From NCBI GenBank assembly GCA_034506395.1, contig JAPDPQ010000020.1:40128-104127 (forward strand): a stretch of 64,000 bases of DNA, given 5' to 3'. Made by a program: the position numbers and the translations under genes. Positions 9,946-18,528 of the stretch are shown piece by piece. This stretch comes from a candidate division KSB1 bacterium. GTDB lineage: Bacteria; Zhuqueibacterota; Zhuqueibacteria; Thermofontimicrobiales; Thermofontimicrobiaceae. The notes below the pieces were generated by a model. It had not been told where the DNA came from and did not search any database. It saw only the letters and a program-made list of their open reading frames with translations. Each line of letters starts with the position of its first letter. The first letter of the stretch is position 1.

Positions 9946-10065
9946 GATGGCAGATGGCAAACGGCAGATGGAAGACGTGAGACGGCAGGCGTGATATGTG
10001 AGACGGCAGATGTGAAACGAGATATGGCAGATGCAAAAAGGCAGAGATGAAGCGTGAGGTGGCAG
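9944..10065. repeat. Degenerate short tandem array, left arm of an inverted pair
   Basis: The stretch repeats words such as GAGATGGCAGATGG, AGACGGCAG and GTGAGACGGCAG at roughly 8-10 nt spacing. It starts at the stop codon of the symporter gene. Its reverse complement recurs at about 10683-10772, beyond the small broken gene between them. Confidence 0.75.
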
Positions 10066-10115
10066 ATTGGAGAATGATGAAATAATGAAATCAAATTCAA
10101 TAGGAGGGAACTGAC

Positions 10116-10618
10116 ATGTTAAACTTAGGACATAAAAAGCTGGATGTCTGGAAGAAGTGCATTGAGTTCATCACTAATCTAGTGCTATTTATTCAGATTA
10201 GCAAATTAGCTACTTTGGAAGCTGCTGACATCCCCCCTGTCCCCCCTTCAAAGGGGGGAACGAAAGAAAGTCCCCCTTTGAAGGGGGATTTAGGGGGATG
10301 TTGGATTGAAATCTGACTAATTAGTACTATAAAATGCTCGATAGGTATCCCAAGTCTAAACTGTATGGGTTGACGTCGCAGATCAGGCGGGCGGCGGTTT
10401 TAGTGGCGTCGAATATCGCAGAAGGTGCTTCACGAAGCTCGGCAGTTGAACGGAAACGATTTTATGAAATTGCTCGATCGTCTCTCGTTGAAATCGATAC
10501 GCAGTTGGAAATTTCGTTAAATTTGAAATATTGCAATGAAGAGGAACTCAAGCCAATCAGTGATCAAATGAATCACATTTTTGCCATGCTATCAAGAATG
10601 ATCAGCCAAACTAAATAA
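10116..10618 (+). pseudogene. Four-helix-bundle (S23/23S rRNA IVS-type) protein gene broken by a hairpin insertion
   Basis: The first 25 codons (MLNLGHKKLDVWKKCIEFI) and the last 94 codons from ATG 10334 (including KSKLYGLTSQIRRA and ASNIAEGASRSS) are the two parts of one four-helix-bundle protein of about 120 residues. Between them lies an insertion of about 140 bp carrying a C-run/G-run palindrome (10229-10303). Possible imperfect target duplications are TAGTGCTAT (10180-10188) and TAGTACTAT (10322-10330), but removing one copy does not restore the frame exactly, so further indels occurred. A good ribosome site (AGGAGGGA) precedes 10116. The 3' part could still be translated from 10334 without helix 1. 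An intact paralogue is at 52594. The biological role of the family is not established. Confidence 0.8.
10229..10303. mobile_element. Miniature C-run/G-run hairpin element inserted in a gene
   Basis: The element starts ACATCCCCCC and ends GGGGGATGT, with internal CTTCAAAGGGGGG and CCCCCTTTGAAGGGGG that pair. Related copies lie at about 959-1052 and 49132-49204 in intergenic DNA. It has no coding capacity and behaves like a MITE-type or REP-like element. Confidence 0.6.
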
Positions 10619-10682
10619 AGAAAACTGAAATGGAAAAATCTAATCCAAAAAATCATTTTAATTTTAGCAAAATTTCTTCATC

Positions 10683-10772
10683 TCTCCAGTTTGCCAACTC
10701 GCATCGGCCTTTTGCCATTTACCTTTTGCCGTCTCACGTCTGCCATCTGCCATCTCACATCTGCCATTTGCA
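10683..10772. repeat. Degenerate short tandem array, right arm of the inverted pair
   Basis: Words such as GCCGTCTCACGTCTGCCAT and CTGCCATCTCACATCTGCC are the reverse complement of the array at 9944-10065. Together the two arrays enclose the broken four-helix-bundle gene. The transporter start at 10784 lies immediately after. Confidence 0.75.
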
Positions 10773-10783
10773 ACGGAGCCAAA

Positions 10784-12034
10784 ATGACCAATTCTAAAAA
10801 ATCGTTCTGGAAAACGCTCTCTCTTTTTTTCGCCTCGATTGCGCCTGGGATTTTTTTAGTCGGCTATAATATTGGTACGGGGAGCGTTACCACGGCGGCT
10901 TCCACAGGCGCCAATTATGGGATGACCTATGTCTGGCCCCTGCTGTTGTCCTGCGTGTTCACTTACATTTTGATCGTCGCCTTTGGGCGGTTCACGGTGG
11001 TCACGGGCGAGACGGCGCTGTTCAGCTTCAAAAAGCATTTCGGGCTGGGAATGGCGATTTTCGTGCTGCTCTCCGTGGTGATCAGTGAATGGGTGGCCTT
11101 TATGGGCGTGATGAGCGTGGTATGCGAGGTGGTCAAAGAATGGTCACGCCCGCTGACGCCATCGGGCAACGGCATCAATATGATTGTTCTGAGCATCGTT
11201 TTCGGCGGGTTGATCTACTATTTTTTCTGGAACGGCACACATCGATTTTTTGAAAAAATCCTGACCATTTTTGTCGCCATCATGGGGATCAGCTTCATCG
11301 CCACCATGTTCATGGTGATCCCAGAGCCGATGCAGGTGATCAAGGGATTGGTTCCCAGGATTCCCAGCGAGGCCAATGCAGCGCTGCTGATTGCGGGCAT
11401 GGCAGGGACGACCATGGGCGGCGTGCTCTATCTGGTCCGCTCGATTCTGGTGCAAGAGAGGGGCTGGAAAATTGGCGATCTCAAAGAGGAGAAGCGGGAT
11501 GCGTTTATTTCTTCAGCTATGATGTTCATTTTGAGCGCCGCAATTATGGCCTGCGCAGCGGGCACGCTCTATCCCTTGGGCTTGAAGGTGGACAATGCCA
11601 TCGACATGGTGCGACTGCTGGAGCCTTTGGCAGGCCGATTTGCCATTTCGATTTTTGTGGCGGGGATTGTCAGCGCAGGATTATCATCGATGTTTCCGCA
11701 CTTGCTGCTGGCGCCCTGGTTTCTGGCTGAAATTACCGAACAGCCCAGGGATATGAAAAAATATTACAATCGACTGATCGCCCTTTTCACGGTTAGCCTG
11801 GGATTAGTCGTACCCATTTTCGGTGGTCGCCCCGTTTTGGTGATGATCGTCTCCCAGGTACTCTGTGCCGTCGCAACGCCCGTGATCATTTTGCTGATGC
11901 TGCTGCTTCAGAATAAAAAAGAAGTCATGGGCGAATATCAAGCAAAGCTCGGTTTTAATTTGATCATGATTTTTATTTTTCTCTTCACGATTTTTATGGC
12001 GGTTATTGGGATTATCGGAATTGCAGAACTGTAG
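10784..12034 (+). CDS. Nramp-fold transporter lacking the canonical metal-binding motifs
   Basis: This 416-residue protein has about 11 hydrophobic helices and an Nramp-like opening, with APGIFLVGYNIGTGS then GANYGMTYVWPLL. In metal-transporting Nramp proteins helix 1 carries DPGN; the matching stretch here is NIGTG. The helix 6 MPH motif is also replaced (GTTMGGVLYLVRS), so both metal-ligand sites seem lost. Related Nramp-like proteins occur in carbohydrate clusters, and here it follows a sodium symporter and precedes a GH28 gene, so an organic or sugar-acid substrate is plausible. ATG 10784 is preferred, because an upstream start at 10691 would translate repeat DNA. The fold is well supported; the transported solute is unknown. 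Confidence 0.85.
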   Translation: MTNSKKSFWKTLSLFFASIAPGIFLVGYNIGTGSVTTAASTGANYGMTYVWPLLLSCVFTYILIVAFGRFTVVTGETALFSFKKHFGLGMAIFVLLSVVISEWVAFMGVMSVVCEVVKEWSRPLTPSGNGINMIVLSIVFGGLIYYFFWNGTHRFFEKILTIFVAIMGISFIATMFMVIPEPMQVIKGLVPRIPSEANAALLIAGMAGTTMGGVLYLVRSILVQERGWKIGDLKEEKRDAFISSAMMFILSAAIMACAAGTLYPLGLKVDNAIDMVRLLEPLAGRFAISIFVAGIVSAGLSSMFPHLLLAPWFLAEITEQPRDMKKYYNRLIALFTVSLGLVVPIFGGRPVLVMIVSQVLCAVATPVIILLMLLLQNKKEVMGEYQAKLGFNLIMIFIFLFTIFMAVIGIIGIAEL

Positions 12035-12436
12035 GACAGGTTTCCAACCTGTTTTGCTAACTTGTAGGACAGGTTGCCAACCTGTCCTACAAGAGCTAGA
12101 GATTTTATTTTTTGGACTCAGAATTGAAAGGTCTCAGAAATAGAACCAAAATGATTTTGAATAATTTCGATTAGGATTGAATGAGATAGATGATGGAGTT
12201 AGGGAGCAATAGAGTTGAGATGCACCTCCGAAGGTTTGCAATTTTCGAAATGATATGATTTCAACTGATTCCATCGCTCAGAGCGATGGAATCAGTCTAT
12301 TAGAACTGTAGGACAGGTTGCTAACCTGTCCTACAAGAGCTAATGATTTTTAGTGATTTCGATTTTAATTAGGCCACCCTTTCAAAGTTTGAAAACTTTT
12401 GAAAGGGTTTGGGATAAGAAATTTGGAAAAAAGAAA
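12035..12436. repeat. Intergenic block: TAGGACAGG palindromes and other repeats
   Basis: No gene is seen. Copies of a palindrome built on GTAGGACAGGTTGCC and its complement occur at 12031-12056 (partial), 12064-12091 and 12308-12335. An AAAGGTCTCAGAAAT motif lies at 12127-12141 and a near-perfect 33-bp palindrome at 12264-12296. The next gene's frame is open from 12353, but ATG 12437 is the better start. Confidence 0.75.
12264..12296. terminator. 33-bp perfect palindrome, terminator-like or repeat
   Basis: Arms ACTGATTCCATCGCTC (12264-12279) and GAGCGATGGAATCAGT (12281-12296) are perfectly complementary around one A. No T-tract follows closely, so termination is possible but not proven. Confidence 0.45.
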
Positions 12437-14071
12437 ATGGATTTTTCAATTCAAAAGAGAAAATCTTTAAGCTTATGGCTGAGCATTTTGCTTTTCACTT
12501 CTGGGGCATCGCACGTCCATTCATTTTCACAGGTCTCAGACAAAACTGGCATTTTCAACATTCGGGATTTCGGCGCAGCGGGTGATGGCGTTCGGCTGGA
12601 TACCAGAGCCATTCAGGCCGCCATTGATGACTGCGCAAAGACTGGCGGCACGGTGATTGTTCCCCCTGGGCAATATTTATCGGGAACGATCTTTCTGAGA
12701 AGCAACGTCACATTGCAGTTTATGGCAGGTGCCACGTTATTGGGCAGCACCGACATTAGCGATTATCCCGCCACAACGCCAGACTACCGATTTTATGGCG
12801 ACGAGTTCTCCAAATTCAGCCTGATCTATGGCGAAAATCTGGATCAGATCGCCCTGATTGGAGAGGGCACGATAGACGGACAGGGCGGCGCTTTCAAAGT
12901 GACCACCAAGAAGAAGCCTGATCGTTATTTTAACCGTCCCTACGTCATCTGGCTGGTGAACTGCCGCAACGTGCGGGTGGAAAACCTCACGCTCCGCAAT
13001 TCCGCCCGTTGGATGCAGCACTACCTGGCTTGCGACAATTTAACCATTCGAGGGATTCATGTTTATAATCATTGCAATCAAAATAACGACATGATCGACA
13101 TCGACGGCTGCCACAATGTGGTGATCTCCGATTGCATCGGCGATAGCGATGATGATGCCATCACCTTGAAAAGCACTTCTGGCCGAGCCTGCGAAAACAT
13201 CGCCATTACCAATTGCGTGGTGAGCAGCCACTGCAACGCCATCAAGCTGGGCACGGAGTCGCACGGCGGATTTAAAAATATCACCATTTCAAATTGCGTG
13301 GTCAAGCCATCGCAGGATCACGATCCGATTTTCGGATTTGAAAGGGGCATTGGCGGCATTGTGCTGACCATGGTGGATGGCGGCATGCTGGATGGCGTGC
13401 TGATCCAAAACATTCGCATCGACGGGCCCAAAGTGCCGATCTTTCTTCGCTTGGGCGATCGGGGGCGAGTCTATCGGGAGGACCTGCCTCGTCCTGCCAT
13501 CGGCATCTTTCGAAATGTCCAGATCAGCCACGTCATTGCAAACGCAGCGGATAGCATTGGCTGTTCGATTACGGGCTTGCCCGATCACCCCATCGAAAAT
13601 ATTGGGCTGAGCCATATCCAGATTACTTTTAAGGGCGGCGGCCAGCCCCAGGATGCCTTCAAACATGTGCCTGAGCTGCCCGATCATTATCCCGAGAGCA
13701 CCATGTTCGGCCAGCTGCCCGCTTATGGTTTTTACATCCGCCATGCGAAAGATATTCGATTAAATGAAATTGATTTGAGAGTTGAAACCGCAGATCATCG
13801 CCCAGCACTGGTCGGCGATGATGTGCAAGGAATGGATGTCACAGGATTTCGAGCCGCAGGAACGATGGTGCAGTGGGCGCTGATTACGCTGAGAAATACT
13901 CAGGATGTCATGATTTGCGGATCGAGACCCATCGATGATGTTCGACTATTTCTTTCTGTGCATGGAGAAAATTCGAGCGATATAATTTTATCTGGGAATG
14001 ATTTTCATCGCTGCAAGAACATTTTTAAGGTTGGTGATGGGGCGAAGAAATCGGATGTTAAAATAAGATGA
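12437..14071 (+). CDS. Exported glycoside hydrolase family 28 (polygalacturonase-like)
   Basis: This 544-residue protein starts at ATG 12437 with a purine-rich upstream region. It has a signal peptide with a basic start and a hydrophobic LWLSILLF stretch. Its N-terminus (FNIRDFGAAGDGVRLDTRAI, then VIVPPGQYLSGTIFL) is the standard opening of bacterial GH28 right-handed beta-helices. Catalytic motifs are seen as NNDMIDIDG, GDSDDDAITLKS with an Asp pair, and LGTESHGGF with the expected His. GH28 enzymes hydrolyse alpha-1,4-galacturonosyl or rhamnogalacturonan linkages by inversion. It probably acts in the periplasm or outside the cell on pectic chains and supplies oligomers to the GH105 and transport genes nearby. 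Exo or endo mode cannot be told. Confidence 0.93.
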   Translation: MDFSIQKRKSLSLWLSILLFTSGASHVHSFSQVSDKTGIFNIRDFGAAGDGVRLDTRAIQAAIDDCAKTGGTVIVPPGQYLSGTIFLRSNVTLQFMAGATLLGSTDISDYPATTPDYRFYGDEFSKFSLIYGENLDQIALIGEGTIDGQGGAFKVTTKKKPDRYFNRPYVIWLVNCRNVRVENLTLRNSARWMQHYLACDNLTIRGIHVYNHCNQNNDMIDIDGCHNVVISDCIGDSDDDAITLKSTSGRACENIAITNCVVSSHCNAIKLGTESHGGFKNITISNCVVKPSQDHDPIFGFERGIGGIVLTMVDGGMLDGVLIQNIRIDGPKVPIFLRLGDRGRVYREDLPRPAIGIFRNVQISHVIANAADSIGCSITGLPDHPIENIGLSHIQITFKGGGQPQDAFKHVPELPDHYPESTMFGQLPAYGFYIRHAKDIRLNEIDLRVETADHRPALVGDDVQGMDVTGFRAAGTMVQWALITLRNTQDVMICGSRPIDDVRLFLSVHGENSSDIILSGNDFHRCKNIFKVGDGAKKSDVKIR

Positions 14072-14303
14072 TATTTTGAAAATAACAGTTTTTTTCCAAC
14101 GGATAGAAACAACCCAACGGATGATTTTGATTTTAGATTGACGATTTTGGATTTTAGAAATGAGATTTCAGAATGGATTTTGATATGGATTTTTTTCACC
14201 AACGGATAGAAACAACCCAACGGATCTTATTTTTAGCTTCTTATCCGTTGAGTTGTTTTCCGCCAACTGGCGGATTGGAGGACCGAAGATAGGTGTGCTG
14301 ATC
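14072..14303. repeat. CGGAT repeats in inverted arrangement before the GH20-like gene
   Basis: Reverse-oriented copies (two CCAACGGAT-type ends around AGAAACAACC) lie at 14096-14122 and 14199-14225. A forward copy lies at 14243-14278 with the CCGCCAACTGGCGG palindrome nested in it (14260-14273). The forward copy ends about 25 nt before the next start codon. Confidence 0.8.
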
Positions 14304-16952
14304 ATGACTCGTTCAATCACAATTAATCTATTCATTCTCATCAGTTTTAATTTGCCTGGATTTTCATCCTCAATCCCAATTTCCCAATTACCTAATTACC
14401 CAATCACCCATTTACCCAATCGCCCACTCACCCAATCTCTCAAATTAATCCCTCAGCCCAGAGAAATTCAAATCGAAATGAGCAATTTCCAATTCGACTC
14501 ATCGCTCACCATCAGCATCGGCGATCCGATCCATCAATTTGCCGCCGAGCAGCTTCAGGCAGAAATCAGGGAACAGTTTAATCTTAAAATTCCCATCGAC
14601 CGAAAACCAGCTCGGAAATCAATATTACTGGGAATTCCTAGTTCCGATAAAATTATAAAGCAGGCGCTACAAAAAGCGGGGCTGAAATGCAATGCCCGAC
14701 TTGGCCCAGAAGGCTATGTTTTGGCTATTTCACCATCGCAAATCATCATCGCTGCCAATACCCAGACGGGCGTGTTCTACGGGGTTCAAACATTAAAGCA
14801 GATCATCCGAGATCATGATCAAAATGCGATTCCATGTATGAAAATCAGGGATTATCCGATGCTCAACATTCGGGGGGTGCTGGACGACATCAGCCGTGGC
14901 CCGCTGCCCACGATGGATTATTTCAAATCCTGCATCCGTCGCTTTGCCGAGTTGAAAATCAATACACTGACCTACTACACCGAGCATGTGATTCGCACCC
15001 AGAGCCATCCTGAATTCGCCCCGCCCGAGGCGCTGACCCTGGAAGAAATCCAGGAATTATCCTATTATGCCCGAAAATATCATATCGATCTGGTGGGCTG
15101 CTTCCAATCGTTCGGCCACTTTGAGAAGATTCTGGAGCATCCCCGCTACGAACCTTTGGGAGAGATGAACTCCCTGCTTTCGCCTGCCATGCCTGAAAGT
15201 TATAAGCTGTTATCGGATATTTATCGGGAATTGGCGCAGGCTTATCCGTCGAAAGAATTTTTAGTGTTGTGCGATGAGGTCTGGGCATTGGGCAAGGGCG
15301 CCAGTGAATCCATGGTGAAGGAACTGGGCTTCGCCACAGTCTATTCGAATCATATCAATTGGATTCGAGACGAGTTGGCGAGGCATAATAAGCGCATCTG
15401 GGTCGCTGCCGATGTGGCGTTGGAGCATCGGGAGATTCTGTCCCAACTCAAACAGGACATCGTGCTGCTGCCATGGAATTACAGCGGCCGCAGCTCGTTC
15501 GAGGACATGATCCTGCCGATCAAAGGGAGTGGTTTCGATTTCATCGTGACCACGGGCGTCTCCTGCTCCCGCAAGCTGTTTCCCGATTTTGCCACTACCA
15601 AAGTCAATATCAAAGATTTTGTTCGGGATGGGATTCGGCATGGGGCGCTGGGCGTATTGAACACCAACTGGGATGATTTCGGCGGCAATTTTTTCTCGAA
15701 CAATTGGTATGGTATCGCCTACGGCGCCGATCAGGGCTGGAACTCTGAAAATGCTGCGACCGAAAATTTTGATGCCCGATTTGCGGCAGCTTTTTATGGG
15801 GATCGCTCGGGCAAGATTTCCGAGGCAATTTTGAAATTGAGTTCGCTGGTCGAATTTCCCGCTGTCCAAAATCTGGAAAACACCCTTTTCTGGCAGCGTT
15901 TGATTCCCGAGGATGGCATTCGAGCGCAGCTTTCGCTTGAGCAGTGGGATGAAATCGAGCAACGAACTCGGGCGGCTATTAACTTGCTGGACGAAGCCCA
16001 GGTCAATCGCTATCAGGAAGATGTGGATTATATTCGCTATGCCTGCCAACAGGTGATATTCATGGCTGATCTTCGAGCGAACCTCCTTGTGGCGGCTGAT
16101 CATTATCGTCGAGCCTGCCTGAGCCAGCCTCATTGGCAGGAAGCAGAAACGCATTTGATCAACGCCATCGAGATCATAGCCGATCTAAAGCAGCGATGGG
16201 ATGCACTGGCTGATCAATATCAGGTGCTCTGGGGGCGGGAAAATCGGGCGTACGGGCTGGATGTCTATTGGCGAAAATTTCGTCGGATAACGAATGACCT
16301 CAGCGATGTGTTGGAACGGTTGGGTCAGGCGAAAGCATATTTGGCCAAGGGGTTTTATCTTCCTTCGCCCTTGCAGGTGCGGCTGGAAATTCGGGAACTG
16401 AAGGAAAAATTTTTCCTGACCTGGCTGATCTGTGGCAGTTTTCCAAATCCAAAGAAGGATAATGATCTCCCGTCGCATGCACCGAACAACTGCATCGGAT
16501 TCGAGACCGACTATCTGCAAGAGATCGGCGGCGAAAAGGGTGCTCATCCCCAGTTGGGCGATCGGGTGAAGCGGCCCGATGGCTCGGAAGTCGAGTGGAA
16601 GCTTTATACGTCAACCCTGGGCGCCGAAGTTGATCTGCTCGGACTGTTTGATCAAGATTCAAGGGTTGTGGCGTATGCGTTTTGCACCATCAAATCGCCC
16701 GATGATCAACAGGTGCTGGCAGCGCTGGGCAGCAACGATGGCATCAAGGTATTTTTGAATGGCGAGCAAATCTTTGAGCGCCACGAGCTGCGGTTCGTGA
16801 AGATCGATGAGGATCGAGTGGCCTTGCCACTGAAGAAAGGATTGAATCGCTTGCTGTTAAAGATCGATCAAGGACGAGGGAAGTGGGGATTTTGTTTTAG
16901 AGTTGTGGATCGAAATTTTGTGAGTGAAGGTCATTGTTATCATCTGAAATAA
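14304..16952 (+). CDS. Exported GH20-like beta-N-acetylhexosaminidase family protein
   Basis: This protein has 882 residues from ATG 14304; an upstream TTG at 14253 lies inside a repeat. A signal sequence (MTRSITINLFILISFNLPGF) is followed by about 25 residues encoded by a CCCAATTACC-type tandem array (see findings). The mature start (LKLIPQPREI) is typical of the GH20 N-terminal domain, as is GPEGYVLAISPSQIIIAANT with GVFYGVQTLKQI. The barrel holds an Asp-Glu pair in CDEVW (about residue 322) at the place expected for the GH20 catalytic pair, and LVGCFQSFGHFE upstream of it. The last 180 residues contain a beta-rich module resembling the N-terminal module of the GH105 protein at 20638. Substrate specificity is unproven. 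Confidence 0.82.
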   Translation: MTRSITINLFILISFNLPGFSSSIPISQLPNYPITHLPNRPLTQSLKLIPQPREIQIEMSNFQFDSSLTISIGDPIHQFAAEQLQAEIREQFNLKIPIDRKPARKSILLGIPSSDKIIKQALQKAGLKCNARLGPEGYVLAISPSQIIIAANTQTGVFYGVQTLKQIIRDHDQNAIPCMKIRDYPMLNIRGVLDDISRGPLPTMDYFKSCIRRFAELKINTLTYYTEHVIRTQSHPEFAPPEALTLEEIQELSYYARKYHIDLVGCFQSFGHFEKILEHPRYEPLGEMNSLLSPAMPESYKLLSDIYRELAQAYPSKEFLVLCDEVWALGKGASESMVKELGFATVYSNHINWIRDELARHNKRIWVAADVALEHREILSQLKQDIVLLPWNYSGRSSFEDMILPIKGSGFDFIVTTGVSCSRKLFPDFATTKVNIKDFVRDGIRHGALGVLNTNWDDFGGNFFSNNWYGIAYGADQGWNSENAATENFDARFAAAFYGDRSGKISEAILKLSSLVEFPAVQNLENTLFWQRLIPEDGIRAQLSLEQWDEIEQRTRAAINLLDEAQVNRYQEDVDYIRYACQQVIFMADLRANLLVAADHYRRACLSQPHWQEAETHLINAIEIIADLKQRWDALADQYQVLWGRENRAYGLDVYWRKFRRITNDLSDVLERLGQAKAYLAKGFYLPSPLQVRLEIRELKEKFFLTWLICGSFPNPKKDNDLPSHAPNNCIGFETDYLQEIGGEKGAHPQLGDRVKRPDGSEVEWKLYTSTLGAEVDLLGLFDQDSRVVAYAFCTIKSPDDQQVLAALGSNDGIKVFLNGEQIFERHELRFVKIDEDRVALPLKKGLNRLLLKIDQGRGKWGFCFRVVDRNFVSEGHCYHLK

Positions 16953-17220
16953 ATTTCTATCGGCGGGAAAATTTCAAATAATAAAATTTAAAAAACAAAC
17001 AATATTCAATCCTAAATTTCCAATGGCACAATTCAATTGGAATTTAAAAATTGAATTTTGAAATTCATTTGAGATTTGGATTTTGTTTTTTGGGGATTTT
17101 AAAAATAACCTTGTAAAATTAAAGGCTCTCTTTCAAAATTACCTTGTATTTTTAAAGGCAAATGATTATATTTACCTTGAATTTTTAAAGGCAAGGTGAA
17201 AATACGAGGAGAGATTGAAA
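16953..17220. repeat. Left copy of a long direct repeat bracketing the ATPase gene
   Basis: No gene is seen. From about 17012 to 17190 this stretch matches 18725-18903 without indels at a constant offset of 1713 bp. It contains an AT-rich GGAATTT-type segment and three ACCTTG repeats spaced 33 bp apart. Confidence 0.8.
17108..17192. promoter_or_regulatory. Three 33-bp-spaced direct repeats upstream of the DUF4143 ATPase
   Basis: ACCTTGTAAAATTAAAGGC (17108), ACCTTGTATTTTTAAAGGC (17141) and ACCTTGAATTTTTAAAGGC (17174) are spaced exactly 33 bp, about three DNA turns. The last unit continues to CAAGGT (17192-17197), giving an imperfect inverted repeat with its ACCTTG. The ATPase start is 47 bp from the third unit. 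Regular helical spacing suggests a protein-binding array, possibly an operator. No function is shown. Confidence 0.6.
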
Positions 17221-18528
17221 ATGGAGCGATTCATCACCAAAAAACTGGTTGAGTGGAAAAATAAAAAACATCGAAAACCAATAATTCTGCGGGGCGCTCG
17301 ACAGGTTGGAAAAACCTGGGTGGTTAAGGATTTCGGAAAAAATCATTTTGAGGGGAAGGTGCATTATGTCGATCTGGAGCTGCACCCAGAGTGGCATTCT
17401 ATCTTCGAATTGAATTTGGTGTCCAGTCGAATTATCTCAGAGTTAGAAATTTTATTAAACACTCGGATTGAAGTCGGAAAGGATTTGCTATTTTTTGATG
17501 AGATTCAGAGTTGTCCCCGTGCTTTGATGGCTTTGCGGTACTTTTATGAGGATTATCCAGAGCTTCATGTCATTGCGGCTGGCTCCTTGCTTGAGTTCGC
17601 TATGAAGGACATATCCTTTCCTGTCGGTAGAGTTCAATTTTTAAATCTGCATCCGATGAGTTTTGCTGAATTTTTAATGGCCACTGGAAAAGATCGTGTA
17701 GCTGAATTAATTCTTTCGCCTCCGCAGAAGCAGTCGGAGACGATCCACAATATGCTAATTGAAGAGTTAAAAAAATACTTTTTTGTCGGTGGGATGCCTG
17801 AGTGTGTCCAGGATTTCGCAGAGTCGGGACGGATGCGAGGGGCTTTTGAAATTCAATCCAATCTAATCAATACGTTTCGATCAGATTTTTCTAAATATGC
17901 GCCATATTCTGATAAGCGATGCTTGAATGCCGTATTGAGTTCGGTTGCTCAAAGTGTAGGTCAGCAGATAAAATATGCCCGTCTGGCTGATGAATTTGGC
18001 AATCCGACCATCAAAAAGGCGGTTGATCTCCTTTCAATGGCGCAAATAATTCATAAAGTTCCTATTGCCAGTCCCGCAGGATTACCACTGGGGGCATCGG
18101 CTTCATATAGAAAGTTTAAAGCCATTATGGTCGACATCGGCTTGATGAACTCATTGAGCGGCCTAAATGTCGAGGTGGAGTATCAGAAATCCGATTTGCT
18201 GTCCATTTATCAGGGGGCGATGGCCGAGCAGTTTGTGGGGCAGGAATTGTTAGCCGCAGGCCAGCCAGAATTGTTCTATTGGTCCCGAGAAGCCAAAAGC
18301 AGCACAGCGGAAGTCGATTTCTTGATCAACCGAGCAGGGACAATTACCCCGATCGAAGTGAAAAGCGGGCCATCAGGGCGGCTGCGAAGTTTACATCTGC
18401 TGTTGGATGAGTACCCCAATGTCCCAATGGGCTATGTGCTTTCGACCCAGAATTATGAGGAGTTGCCTGATCAAAAGCTCGTCTTTCTGCCGCTCTATTA
18501 TGCGTATCAGATGGGGATGGTGGATTAA
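17221..18528 (+). CDS. AAA-family ATPase with DUF4143 C-terminal domain
   Basis: This 435-residue protein starts at ATG 17221 with GAGGAGAG upstream; TTG 17215 is less likely. Walker A is GARQVGKT (about residue 24), Walker B is LLFFDEIQS (about 90), and a sensor-like AAGSLLEF follows. The C-terminal half is the DUF4143 domain, with AEVDFLINR and TPIEVKSG, an arrangement like the D...ExK core of PD-(D/E)XK nucleases. The family is widespread in archaea and anaerobes, often mobile, and its role is unknown; defence or addiction functions have been suggested by analogy. It has no metabolic link to its glycan-degrading neighbours and sits between long direct repeats, which suggests that it is an inserted cassette. 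Confidence 0.9.
   Translation: MERFITKKLVEWKNKKHRKPIILRGARQVGKTWVVKDFGKNHFEGKVHYVDLELHPEWHSIFELNLVSSRIISELEILLNTRIEVGKDLLFFDEIQSCPRALMALRYFYEDYPELHVIAAGSLLEFAMKDISFPVGRVQFLNLHPMSFAEFLMATGKDRVAELILSPPQKQSETIHNMLIEELKKYFFVGGMPECVQDFAESGRMRGAFEIQSNLINTFRSDFSKYAPYSDKRCLNAVLSSVAQSVGQQIKYARLADEFGNPTIKKAVDLLSMAQIIHKVPIASPAGLPLGASASYRKFKAIMVDIGLMNSLSGLNVEVEYQKSDLLSIYQGAMAEQFVGQELLAAGQPELFYWSREAKSSTAEVDFLINRAGTITPIEVKSGPSGRLRSLHLLLDEYPNVPMGYVLSTQNYEELPDQKLVFLPLYYAYQMGMVD

Noticed and set aside
15261..16154. 297-codon frame on the - strand
   Set aside because: It is antisense to the GH20-like gene and is a shadow of its codon pattern.
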